From NCBI RefSeq assembly GCF_900112615.1, contig NZ_FOMK01000010.1, positions 1 to 64,000 on the forward strand: a stretch of DNA of 64,000 bases. The letters run 5' to 3'. The position numbers were made by a program, and so were the translations under genes. The notes beneath the pieces were generated by a model. It saw only the letters and a list, made by a program, of their open reading frames with translations. It was not told where the DNA came from and searched no databases. Positions 44,060 to 53,014 of the stretch are shown one piece after another. Each line of letters opens with the position of its first letter. The stretch's first letter is position 1. Source of the DNA: Chitinophaga sp. CF118. Its GTDB lineage: Bacteria > Bacteroidota > Bacteroidia > Chitinophagales > Chitinophagaceae.

Positions 44060-46303
44060 ATGAATATAATAATAATTGATCACGCAGATTTTTTGCTGGA
44101 GATTTCACAGGAATATATGGACGCGGAACGTATTTTTTCTGAGACATTCTATAAAGCAAAAAGCAGAAATACAGAGAAGTATTTCGCAACAGCATATTCA
44201 TTTTCAGATATGCCACTGCTAAGGGACTTTTCTATAATAGACCCGAAAAGCTGTATGGCGAAAAACAGGCAGATAGAATCTGCCAACTATCCGGTTTTCT
44301 TTGAAAATACGCAATACCTGATCTCCATTGAATTTATAGGAGATATCTCAGAACCTAAAATCTATTCAAAGAATAAAGAGGTAGAACGCGTTTTTAAAGT
44401 ACAGTATACTAAACATGGGTGTCCGATTGTTTTTGGCAATCTCGAATTCAGAAACTGCATGGGTTCTTTTGAACTGAACATTAATTACGTTAGGGGAACT
44501 ATTCCTAAAACGGTTGTTTTCCGGTTTGATGTTTTCTCTGCAATGGTGGCCTTAAAGAGAGATGTTCCATTGATGATAAAGGATATTGAAAGGATTTATC
44601 CCCGTCTGATCCTTGATTATATTAAAATTACAGATCATTCCTTTTATAATATTTCCGGAGAATATCATGAGATTGTATGGTGGATTGTTTTTGACAATAT
44701 CTACAATAGCCTCCTTAAACATTTTCAGTATATTTTGGACCATCCACATATTTCGGGAACAGAAAATAAAGTATGGGGAAAAGAGGAGCAGGTGAGTTCT
44801 CCTAAACCGGCATTGGCGGCAAAAATGAGCAGGTTTAGAGGTAATCCCCATAAGTTTTTTATGATTCCCAGGGGAAGGAAGCTGGAAGATAATAATGATA
44901 ACCGTGTAGTGAAATTTATTCTTCGGGATGTCATTAATAAGTTTCGGCAAATCTATCCGTCTGTAAAAAAATCCGAGTCAGGTAAACGAATGTCAAATGA
45001 GTATAAAGGGCAATTGGAATTTGTGGAGAAGGCATTATGGGTATTACAGGACGATCCTTTTTTTCAATCTGTAAGTGATATAAGTGAGATCAGGACAATG
45101 TCGCATGTATTATCTCTTAAATCAGGATATGATGGGCTGCTGGATGACTGGAAGAAATTAAATGAAGGATATGGATTGTTTGAAGGGCTGAACGCATTGG
45201 AGCTAAAAGATAGTCCTTATGTATATAAACTCTGGTGTTTCCTGAATATGGCAGAAGTAATTAAATCATTGGATTGTGAACTGATTGAGATGGTAAAGGT
45301 TCCGGAACCAACGCTCGCTCAGTTTGGTTTTTTGCCGGATAAGAAGATGAACGCCAGATTCAAGTTTAAATTTGGGAATGGTGATATACTGGAATTAAGT
45401 ATGGAATTATCGTACAATGATAAATATGATGAGAACAACATTGAAGCCTTCCGTCCCGACATTATTTTAAAAGTTCAGAAAAGGGATTATCCCGCTAAAA
45501 CGTACCTCACCTATCTTTTTGACGCCCGTTACAGAACAGTAGAATCAGAAAATGAAGATCAGCCGGATCTTCCACATCCTATTGATCTGGTCCGTATGTA
45601 TTATTTAAGAAATAAAGTAAATGACAGTGAGTACAAAAAGAACAGGCAGCGTACAGAAGTAATGGATACTGTAGTTTTTTACCCAGGGCAGGGAACACTG
45701 AAGCAGTTTAAAAATCTTATGGCTCAAAATGAGCAGGAAGGAGTGAGAGGGATAGCATTAAATCCGGGACAGGTGTCCACCAATTCCCTGATCAGAGATT
45801 ATATTTCCAATATTGTCAACAAGGATGTAGCCACATTATTTAAGGAAGCTTATCATAACACAAGAACGGATTATAGGAAAGAGGAAGTATTTATATTCAT
45901 TCCCTATATAGCAAAAGGCAATACCAGTCTGATAAATTATCTGAAAGAGACTAAAGCCCCCTTGTTTTGTTTTGAAAAATTTCTTCCGTCTCTGGGAAAC
46001 GGTTTGCTCGGGTATTGTGCACCGTATATTGAGGGGGAAGGCATCCCTGTAATATATGAAATTACGGGTCATGACTGGAAACCCCGGAAAGAGGTATATC
46101 CGCCTGATCATGAGTTATTTCAGGAGAATAATACTGAGTGCCTGGTATTAAAACTTAAGCATAAAGAAGCATTGAAAGAGCCTTTTCAGATTAAAGGGGT
46201 GGTTAAAGCAATGAGATATACAAGGATGAAATATCTCAATAAGCCGGTTGATGGGTTTATAAAAACAATCCCTGAAAGGGAAACGCTAACAAGAAATTCA
46301 TAA
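44060..46303 (+). CDS. DUF2357 and PD-(D/E)XK-like nuclease domain protein, McrC-type partner
   Basis: This 747-residue protein is the second gene of an McrBC-like pair. The N-terminal part (about 30-330) matches DUF2357 proteins in layout; the middle has the typical YVYKLWCFLNMAEVI (387-401). The nuclease region follows: RPDIIL (465-470; D467) and LFDARYR (486-492). In the PD-(D/E)XK scheme the DAK triad is here D488-A-R490, so the catalytic Lys appears to be Arg. The C-terminal 200 residues are unrecognised (KQFKNLMAQNEQEGVRGIAL). It probably cuts invading DNA together with the ATPase. Lack of activity is possible if the Arg cannot replace Lys. Confidence 0.82.
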   Translation: MNIIIIDHADFLLEISQEYMDAERIFSETFYKAKSRNTEKYFATAYSFSDMPLLRDFSIIDPKSCMAKNRQIESANYPVFFENTQYLISIEFIGDISEPKIYSKNKEVERVFKVQYTKHGCPIVFGNLEFRNCMGSFELNINYVRGTIPKTVVFRFDVFSAMVALKRDVPLMIKDIERIYPRLILDYIKITDHSFYNISGEYHEIVWWIVFDNIYNSLLKHFQYILDHPHISGTENKVWGKEEQVSSPKPALAAKMSRFRGNPHKFFMIPRGRKLEDNNDNRVVKFILRDVINKFRQIYPSVKKSESGKRMSNEYKGQLEFVEKALWVLQDDPFFQSVSDISEIRTMSHVLSLKSGYDGLLDDWKKLNEGYGLFEGLNALELKDSPYVYKLWCFLNMAEVIKSLDCELIEMVKVPEPTLAQFGFLPDKKMNARFKFKFGNGDILELSMELSYNDKYDENNIEAFRPDIILKVQKRDYPAKTYLTYLFDARYRTVESENEDQPDLPHPIDLVRMYYLRNKVNDSEYKKNRQRTEVMDTVVFYPGQGTLKQFKNLMAQNEQEGVRGIALNPGQVSTNSLIRDYISNIVNKDVATLFKEAYHNTRTDYRKEEVFIFIPYIAKGNTSLINYLKETKAPLFCFEKFLPSLGNGLLGYCAPYIEGEGIPVIYEITGHDWKPRKEVYPPDHELFQENNTECLVLKLKHKEALKEPFQIKGVVKAMRYTRMKYLNKPVDGFIKTIPERETLTRNS

Positions 46304-46320
46304 ATACTTAACTTAGGAGT

Positions 46321-47217
46321 ATGAATTACAGAATCCTGGGCAACTCTAATCTTGATATCAGTGAAATCGGGTTTGGTTGTATGTCATTAAGCAATAATAC
46401 CGCGGAGAATATTCCCCTGGTGAATGCTGCATTGGACAACGGTATCAACTTTTTCGATACCGCCGATCTCTATCAGCATGGACATAATGAAGAACAGCTT
46501 GGTAAAGCCCTGGAAGGACGAAGGGAAGAGGCCATTATTGCCACCAAAGTAGGCAACCAGTGGAAACCTGATGGCAGTGGCTGGGAATGGAATCCAGGTA
46601 AGGATTATATCATGAAAGCTGTTGAAGGCAGTTTACGCAGACTGAAAACAGACTATATCGATCTTTACCAGTTGCACGGTGGTACCATGGAAGACCCTAT
46701 AGATGATATCGTCGCTACTTTTGAACTGTTGCAGTCACAAGGGAAGATCCGGTATTATGGAATCTCCTCTATGCGGCCGAATGTGATCCGTGAATATGTA
46801 AAACGTTCAAACATAGTGAGTGTAATGATGCAATACAGCCTGCTGGACAGACGTCCTGAAGAAAGCATGTTGCCATTATTGCATGAGGAGCATGTAGGCC
46901 TGCTGGTAAGAGGAGCCATTGCCAAAGGACTGCTGGCTGGTAAACCGGCTGAGCCGTACTTCAGTTATAAAGAAGAAGAGATCTCAGCCGCTGCGAAGGC
47001 CGTAGCTTCCTTGTCTGGCAAGGAGCGTACGCCGGTACAGACTGCCCTGAGATTTGTATTGGAACATCCGGCAGTAAGTTCTGCAGTGGTAGGAATAAGA
47101 ACGCTGCCGCAATTAGAAGAGGCTTCCGTTGTTTCGAAAACCCCTCTGCTTACGGCAGCGGACATACAGGTATTGAGGACTGCACTCAGCATTAATTATT
47201 TCGATCAGCACAGGTAA
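46321..47217 (+). CDS. Aldo/keto reductase
   Basis: This 298-residue protein belongs to the aldo/keto reductase superfamily (NADPH-dependent carbonyl reduction, TIM barrel). The start MNYRILGNSNLDISEIGFGC, GINFFDTADLYQHGHNEEQLGKAL (catalytic Asp and Tyr, about 42-65), IATKVGNQ (Lys), DYIDLYQLHG (His) and ALRFVLEHPAVSSAVVGIR near the end are all standard, so the catalytic D-Y-K-H set is complete. It starts 17 bases after the McrC-type gene with a Shine-Dalgarno-like AGGAG, so it may be read through from that operon, although its role looks unrelated. The substrate is unknown. Confidence 0.9.
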   Translation: MNYRILGNSNLDISEIGFGCMSLSNNTAENIPLVNAALDNGINFFDTADLYQHGHNEEQLGKALEGRREEAIIATKVGNQWKPDGSGWEWNPGKDYIMKAVEGSLRRLKTDYIDLYQLHGGTMEDPIDDIVATFELLQSQGKIRYYGISSMRPNVIREYVKRSNIVSVMMQYSLLDRRPEESMLPLLHEEHVGLLVRGAIAKGLLAGKPAEPYFSYKEEEISAAAKAVASLSGKERTPVQTALRFVLEHPAVSSAVVGIRTLPQLEEASVVSKTPLLTAADIQVLRTALSINYFDQHR

Positions 47218-47243
47218 TTACTTTACCTGGCTTTTAGTCTGTC

Positions 47244-48815
47244 TTAGTTTTTCAGGCGTTTACCCAGCCTATAGTCCACCATACCATTAAAGCGTGGGGA
47301 TGCTATTGATGTTGGGAGAGAAGCCCTCAGATTGAGTGCGCTCTGTGTTGCAAGACGGGCACTGGCAGATGTTCTTGTGAAACTTCCGTTGCTTATATAG
47401 TTGAATATATAATCCAGGTTGTCGTCATGGGAATTGCCCCAGGGTACATTGATATAATCATTTGCCTGCTGGTCTGGTGCAATTCCTGAAAAATAACCAC
47501 CTGTATGGTTAGCATTCTCAGTCGCAAAGTTAATTGCGTAAAGGTCGGCCAGGTATTTCTCGGTATGTGTGCTGTCATACTTTGAAATAGTAAATGTGAT
47601 GAATCCCACCGGTTTGCCATAAGTACTGTCTCCCACCAGCTTCACATTCATGTATGGTTTGAGGTTGTTCAGCGTCAATTCACTTGCAGAAGCCGTATTT
47701 TTTGTTGTAATAAAGAATACATTATTGAGCGAAAAGCCTCCCGTGCTGGCTGGGAAGTTAACGCTGGACTCCAGCCCGGCATATGACATGTTGGTCGTTA
47801 GCTTATCATTATAGAGATAATAATACATTGGTTTACCCGCAGCTGCGGCAGGAGCAAGTACGCTATCCAGGTATTCTGCCGTAGTTACAGATCCGCCGCC
47901 ATTATAACGGAGATCTATAATCATATTTGTGACGCCTGCCGATTTAAACTTGCTGAATAAGGCATCCAGTACTGTTTTGGTATTGGTATACGCTCCTTTT
48001 GTATTAACAGTGCTGGTGTAAGTATAGAAAACGAAATATCCCACTTTTTGTCCGCCAACGGTGAAAGTAGTATCAAACAGTACCGGGTTGATATTGTATG
48101 ATCCGGCGTTGATAGTGTAGGTATCGCTTGTATTCGTAGTGCCTTTGGTTACTTTAAGGGTAACAGAGGTTGATTTGTAAATAGCATTAATAACTTTGGT
48201 AGTATGGGCTCCGGTAGAACCGTCGTAAGAGATTGCGGTATCTCCGTTGATTGCGGTGATCTCATCACCACGTGTCAGGCCTTGTAAGCCTGCCGGGGAG
48301 TTTTTATCCGCATACAGAATGTAGAGGTATGTTTTAGTACCATCTGAGGCATAACTCACTTCCATTCCGTAACTGCCGGTAGCGCTTACTTTGGGATTTA
48401 CCTCAGAAACGCCATCCTGTAATGCGGTAGATAAATCGCCTGTACGGTCCAGGAAGCTATATCTGTCCAATGCAGTGCTGCCTGTTCCTTTGGAATATGT
48501 TTTCATGACAGTCAGCAGGTCTTCTGCGGTTACATAGGTGCTGCTCACCGGGTCCAGGGTAGGCACATTTGAATACCAGTAATAAGTAGGAAGGGTAGTA
48601 GTTGTATTACGGCCACCATCTACATAGGTTACCTGCATTGTCCGGTACATAAGATATTTCAGGGAATCTTCATCTGTAACAGCAGTCGTGGTAGTGCCGG
48701 TACCATTGTTATCCTGGCTGGATTTGGTATCCTTACGGCAGGCTACGAACATGCTGCTGCAAAAGGCACTAACGAGCGCCACTCTTAAAGCGACTGAGGT
48801 AAAAGATCTATTCAT
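47244..48815 (-). CDS. S41-family peptidase lipoprotein
   Basis: This 523-residue protein has a lipoprotein signal peptide with Cys26 in the lipobox (MFVAC). A PDZ-like segment (about 165-225; NSPAGLQGLTRGDEITAING) precedes the S41 (C-terminal-processing-peptidase-like) core. IDLRYNGGG (about 300) and the nucleophile Ser in TASASELTLNNLKP (about 375) are visible, with GKPVGF after it. By family it is a serine protease at the outer membrane or periplasm. The start and lipobox choice are clear. The gene is convergent with the aldo/keto reductase gene and probably monocistronic. Confidence 0.88.
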   Translation of the reverse strand: MNRSFTSVALRVALVSAFCSSMFVACRKDTKSSQDNNGTGTTTTAVTDEDSLKYLMYRTMQVTYVDGGRNTTTTLPTYYWYSNVPTLDPVSSTYVTAEDLLTVMKTYSKGTGSTALDRYSFLDRTGDLSTALQDGVSEVNPKVSATGSYGMEVSYASDGTKTYLYILYADKNSPAGLQGLTRGDEITAINGDTAISYDGSTGAHTTKVINAIYKSTSVTLKVTKGTTNTSDTYTINAGSYNINPVLFDTTFTVGGQKVGYFVFYTYTSTVNTKGAYTNTKTVLDALFSKFKSAGVTNMIIDLRYNGGGSVTTAEYLDSVLAPAAAAGKPMYYYLYNDKLTTNMSYAGLESSVNFPASTGGFSLNNVFFITTKNTASASELTLNNLKPYMNVKLVGDSTYGKPVGFITFTISKYDSTHTEKYLADLYAINFATENANHTGGYFSGIAPDQQANDYINVPWGNSHDDNLDYIFNYISNGSFTRTSASARLATQSALNLRASLPTSIASPRFNGMVDYRLGKRLKN

Positions 48816-49291
48816 GATATAATTTTAAAACATATGGAAGATTTGGGGTCACATGACACCGAAATAATGATTGTCGAACATTCATCTGTAATACAATGGC
48901 CATTTTCGAACTTTTGACTTGACATAGGCAGAATGATTGCCAGGCATTGCACCAAAAACGTCTTACTATTAATTATCCCTTTACAAACTAACGACAGAAT
49001 GTGTTTAATCGGTATAAAAAAAAGTATATACTGATTTTTAATCGGTGAATGCCTATAATCAGTCGATTTGACTCTTTTTTTATAGGTAAAGTTTAGTCTG
49101 CTATCTATAATTGATAGATTAATTTTTTTTCGAAAGAAAATACACCCCTTTTTTGCTAATGCTAAAACAATTTAGCCTTACTGCTGGCGCTAATATGCCA
49201 TTTAGGCCGTTTATAAAATAAACCGTATTTTATCCCTTGAAAAGCTATTTTTACAGACTTTATACATGCTAAAATTCCAGAAGATCTCAAC
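48816..49291. other. 476-base intergenic region
   Basis: This AT-rich region lies between the divergent S41 peptidase and GH92 genes. It contains the direct repeats listed at 49004-49063. No reading frame with a recognisable product is present. Confidence 0.55.
49004..49063 (+). promoter_or_regulatory. Direct-repeat operator candidate upstream of the GH92 gene
   Basis: TTTAATCGGT occurs exactly at 49004-49013 and again at 49037-49046, 33 bases apart, close to three helical turns. A third, 8-of-10 copy (TATAATCAGT) is at 49054-49063. Such direct repeats upstream of a glycan-degrading gene are typical of AraC-type or hybrid two-component regulators in Bacteroidota, but no regulator is seen next to it. 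Confidence 0.4.
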
Positions 49292-51580
49292 ATGAAAACA
49301 TTCGTTTTTTCCGCCCTTATGCTGGCTTCCTGCTGCGTAAAGGCTCAAACAGTGAACAGCGTAGCTGATCCCGTAGAGTGGGTAAACCCACTTATGGGAA
49401 CTGCCTCCAAAGGCTCACTGTCCACCGGTAACACCTATCCGGCCATTGCCTGTCCATGGGGCATGAATTTTTGGATGCCACAAACCGGAAAAATGGGAGA
49501 CGGCTGGGCTTATACATACGATTCCGACAAGCTCCGTGGTTTTAAACAAACCCACCAACCCAGCCCCTGGATCAATGATTATGGTCAGTTTGCTATTATG
49601 CCTGTAACCGGCAAGGTAAAGTTCAATGAGAACGAACGGGCCAGCTGGTTCTCCCACAAGGCTGAGATTGCCAAACCTTACTACTATAGTGTATACCTGG
49701 CAGATCATGATGTGACCACCGAAATCACACCTACAGAAAGAGCGGCGGTTATACGCTTTACTTTTCCTAAAACAGACAGTGCATTCGTAGTGATAGATGC
49801 TCTGGATAAGGGTTCCTACATAAAAGTGCTGTCTGCTGAAAATAAAATCATAGGTTATACCACTAAAAACAGTGGTGGCGTACCTGCTAATTTCAAAAAC
49901 TACTTCGAGCTGACCTTCGACAAACCCTTTACCTATGTAGCCACTTTTACAAACGGTGTGCTGAAGCAGGGACAGGCAGAAGCAAAGGAAAACCATGTAG
50001 GCGCCGTGATCGGTTTTGCAACCATAAAGGGTGAAAAGGTAAACGTAAAAGTAGCTTCTTCCTTTATCAGTCCTGAACAGGCTGCCCTGAACCTGAAACA
50101 GGAAGTGGGAACCAGTTCTTTTGATGTAGTGAAAGCAAAAGCAAAAGAAGCCTGGAACAAAGAACTGGGCAGAATAAAAGTAGAAGGCGGTACTTCTGAG
50201 CAGGTACGCACTTTCTATTCCTGCCTGTACCGGACCATGCTGTTCCCCCGTAAGTTCTACGAAATGGATGCACAGGGTAAAGTGATGCACTACAGTCCAT
50301 ACAATGGCCAGGTATTACCAGGGTATATGTTCACAGACAATGGTTTCTGGGATACATTCCGCGCTACCTTCCCATTCTTTAACCTGATGTATCCTTCCAT
50401 GAACTCCCATATTATGGAAGGCCTGGTAAATGCTTACAAAGAAAGTGGCTGGTTGCCTGAATGGGCAAGTCCCGGACATCGCGATTGTATGATCGGTTCC
50501 AACTCAGCTTCTCTTATTGCAGATGCTTATTTAAAAGGTGTAAGAGGCTTTGATATCAATACTGCTTATGAAGCTCTCATTAAAAACAGCAATAACGAAG
50601 GCCCGCTTACTTCTGTAGGTCGTAAAGGTGCTAAATACTACAATGAACTGGGGTATGTGCCTTACGATGTAGATATTAATGAGAATACTGCCCGTACACT
50701 GGAATATTCATATGACGACTTTACCATTTACAAGCTGGCAAAGGAATTGAAACGCCCTGCTGCTGAAATAGAAAGATTTGCCAAACAGGCCCGCAACTAC
50801 AGAAATGTATTTGATCCTGAAACAAAGCTGATGAGGGGTAAGAATAAGGATGGCAAATTCCAGGTGCCATTCAATCCTTTCAAATGGGGCGATGCATTTA
50901 CTGAAGGTAACAGCTGGCATTATACCTGGTCTGTATTCCACGATATCCAGGGATTACAGAACCTGATGGGTGGTAAAGATATGTTTGTGAAGATGCTGGA
51001 TTCTGTATTTACGATGGCCCCTGTGTATGATGATAGCTACTATGGCGGTACTATTCATGAGATCCGCGAAATGCAGATTATGAACATGGGACAGTATGCG
51101 CATGGTAATCAGCCAATTCAGCATATGATCTACCTATATAATTATGCAGGACAGCCATGGAAAACGCAGTATTGGGTGAGGGAAGTAATGAACCGCCTGT
51201 ATACAGCTACGCCTGATGGTTATTGTGGTGATGAGGATAACGGACAAACATCTGCCTGGTATGTATTCAGTGCATTAGGTTTCTATCCGGTTTGCCCTGG
51301 TACACAACAGTATGTACTCGGTGCTCCGTTGTTCAAAAAAACAACGGTTCGCCTGGAAAATGGCAAGGAACTGGTATTGTCTGCACCTAACAATAGTGCA
51401 ACTAACCGTTATGTGAAGGAGGTGAAATTTAACAATGCTCCTTATGCCAATAACTGGGTAGATCACAATGCGATTATGAAAGGCGGTGTAGTTACTTTTG
51501 ATATGGATGCTCTGCCAAACAAGAACAGAGGTACTGCTGATAAAGACGCACCTTATTCTCTTTCCCAGGAGTTGAAATAA
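49292..51580 (+). CDS. Glycoside hydrolase family 92 (alpha-mannosidase-like)
   Basis: This 762-residue protein has a signal peptide (about 1-18) and the two-domain layout of GH92 calcium-dependent exo-alpha-mannosidases. The N-terminal beta-sandwich starts WVNPLMGTASKGSLSTGNTY. The (alpha/alpha)6 domain contains DNGFWDTFRATFPFFNLMYP, GHRDCMIGSNSASLIADAY, GNSWHYTWSVFHD and DNGQTSAWYVFSALGFYPV, all conserved in the family. It should remove mannose from glycans, such as fungal or plant N-glycans, in the periplasm or at the surface. It is single and ends in a strong terminator. The family identity is secure; the linkage specificity is not. Confidence 0.95.
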   Translation: MKTFVFSALMLASCCVKAQTVNSVADPVEWVNPLMGTASKGSLSTGNTYPAIACPWGMNFWMPQTGKMGDGWAYTYDSDKLRGFKQTHQPSPWINDYGQFAIMPVTGKVKFNENERASWFSHKAEIAKPYYYSVYLADHDVTTEITPTERAAVIRFTFPKTDSAFVVIDALDKGSYIKVLSAENKIIGYTTKNSGGVPANFKNYFELTFDKPFTYVATFTNGVLKQGQAEAKENHVGAVIGFATIKGEKVNVKVASSFISPEQAALNLKQEVGTSSFDVVKAKAKEAWNKELGRIKVEGGTSEQVRTFYSCLYRTMLFPRKFYEMDAQGKVMHYSPYNGQVLPGYMFTDNGFWDTFRATFPFFNLMYPSMNSHIMEGLVNAYKESGWLPEWASPGHRDCMIGSNSASLIADAYLKGVRGFDINTAYEALIKNSNNEGPLTSVGRKGAKYYNELGYVPYDVDINENTARTLEYSYDDFTIYKLAKELKRPAAEIERFAKQARNYRNVFDPETKLMRGKNKDGKFQVPFNPFKWGDAFTEGNSWHYTWSVFHDIQGLQNLMGGKDMFVKMLDSVFTMAPVYDDSYYGGTIHEIREMQIMNMGQYAHGNQPIQHMIYLYNYAGQPWKTQYWVREVMNRLYTATPDGYCGDEDNGQTSAWYVFSALGFYPVCPGTQQYVLGAPLFKKTTVRLENGKELVLSAPNNSATNRYVKEVKFNNAPYANNWVDHNAIMKGGVVTFDMDALPNKNRGTADKDAPYSLSQELK

Positions 51581-51640
51581 GATTTCAGAGGCTTTATATG
51601 TTGAAAAACAAGCCTTGAGATAAAAAGGCTAATAACTTTA

Positions 51641-51677
51641 AAATGGGCGTATCATACTTCTGATACGCCCATTTTTT
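51641..51677 (+). terminator. Rho-independent terminator of the GH92 gene
   Basis: A perfect 14-bp stem AAATGGGCGTATCA / TGATACGCCCATTT (51641-51654 with 51661-51674) has a 6-base loop, followed by TTT. Confidence 0.9.
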
Positions 51678-51798
51678 ATTCAGTTACCTCTCCCTCGTGA
51701 ATAGCTATTTATGACTAATACAACCTGCAGGGATCTTCCTGATAAGTTCTGGGAAAGTTCGGAGAGTCTTCGGAGAAAGTTCGAAGTGTCTTGAAGGA

Positions 51799-51893
51799 TT
51801 GATAGGTGGTTGATAGGTGTTTGGTCGGTGGTTGATCGGTGGTTGATCGGTCACGACCGAACAACCACCGATCAACCACCGACCAAACACCTA
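51799..51893. repeat. 80-base palindrome built from 11-bp tandem units
   Basis: Five consecutive 11-mers lie at 51799-51853: TTGATAGGTGG, TTGATAGGTGT, TTGGTCGGTGG, TTGATCGGTGG, TTGATCGGTCA. From 51814 to 51893 the sequence is palindromic: a perfect 32-bp stem, one A-A mismatch, 6 more bp and a 2-base loop. A degenerate 11-bp pattern (GGAGAGTCTTC, GGAGAAAGTTC, GAAGTGTCTTG) precedes it. The rest of the 607-base spacer, between the terminator and the amidase gene, holds no supported gene. Confidence 0.85.
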
Positions 51894-52187
51894 CTAAAGG
51901 TGCTACTCACTATCAACTTTCCTTAACGACTATTGCTTATATCCTGCATTATGGTAAGACATCAGTAAGAACGCTACTAATTGTTGTTTACAATGCTTTC
52001 TTTCTGACAGCCTATTCCTAATAATTGTAAATCAGTTGATTTTAGAAACAGTTTTGCCTAATGTTATCAACCCGGATTCAGAGACTTTCATACCCGTTTG
52101 TGAACAGATTAGCCTCATGCGTCCTTTCACATTGTAACTGAATTGTCGGATTATCATTACCTTAGGTTGTAATCAGACGAAGGACAA
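51894..52187. other. Spacer without a supported gene
   Basis: I see no gene between the palindrome and the amidase gene. The promoter of the amidase operon should lie here, but no good TTG/TAnnTTTG pair was found. Confidence 0.5.
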
Positions 52188-53012
52188 ATGAAAATGTTTT
52201 CCCATTTAATATTGCTGCTGGCTGCAGTTACCATTTACGGTTGTGCGCAACAACCTTACAGCGCCACCAATAAAGTATACCGGAAGCAGGCCAAACAGTA
52301 CGCGAAAATATTGAAGCAACAACCGTCCCCATTTCCAGTGAATGAAGCACCTGCGGTATCCGGTTGGATCGGGACAACGAACTTTAACATGCGGAAGCCT
52401 AACTATGTGATCATTCATCACACGGCACAAGGCTCCTGCGATACAACTTTCCGCACCTTTACATTAACACGCACACAGGTGAGTGCCCATTATGTAGTGT
52501 GCCGCGACGGTTCCGTGCATCATATGCTGAACGATTACCTACGGGCCTGGCATGCCGGACTATCCAAATGGGGGAACGTTACGGATATGAATTCCGGCTC
52601 TATTGGCATTGAGCTGGATAATGATGGTCTTTCCCCTTTCCAGCCACAACAGATCAACAGCCTGCTGATATTGCTGGATACCTTACGGCACCGGTATAAT
52701 ATCCCCACTGCTAATTTCATTGGGCATGGCGATATTGCTCCTTCCAGAAAGGTAGATCCCAGCGCTTATTTCCCCTGGCAGGAACTGGCCGGAAAAGGTT
52801 TCGGATTGTGGTATGATACCACTGGTGTTATAGTGCCGGAAGGTTTTAATGCTTTACAGGCATTGCGGATAGTAGGATATGATACCAGAGATAGCACAGC
52901 TACTATCAAAGCATTTAAAAGACATTTTATTCCTGCCGATTCCACAACCGGCACAAATCTGGATGAAGAAGAAAAGAAGATTTTATTCAGTATCATGCAA
53001 AAGAGTGAATAA
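52188..53012 (+). CDS. N-acetylmuramoyl-L-alanine amidase lipoprotein (Amidase_2)
   Basis: This 274-residue protein has a lipoprotein signal peptide with Cys19 (IYGC). An N-terminal helical stretch follows, then the Amidase_2 (AmpD/PGRP-like) domain (about 60-210). Zinc ligands are suggested by VIIHHTAQGSC (first His), AWHAGLSKWGN and GHGDIAPSRKVDPS (second His and the GH-D...R..DP motif). IGIELDNDG gives the conserved Glu. It should cleave the amide between N-acetylmuramic acid and the peptide stem during cell-wall recycling or remodelling. The next gene starts 2 bases after its stop, so they are a pair. Confidence 0.92.
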   Translation: MKMFSHLILLLAAVTIYGCAQQPYSATNKVYRKQAKQYAKILKQQPSPFPVNEAPAVSGWIGTTNFNMRKPNYVIIHHTAQGSCDTTFRTFTLTRTQVSAHYVVCRDGSVHHMLNDYLRAWHAGLSKWGNVTDMNSGSIGIELDNDGLSPFQPQQINSLLILLDTLRHRYNIPTANFIGHGDIAPSRKVDPSAYFPWQELAGKGFGLWYDTTGVIVPEGFNALQALRIVGYDTRDSTATIKAFKRHFIPADSTTGTNLDEEEKKILFSIMQKSE

Positions 53013-53014
53013 TT

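Noticed and set aside
49415..50290. A 291-codon minus-strand frame inside the GH92 gene
   Set aside because: It is antisense to a well-conserved GH92 coding region and shows no domain.
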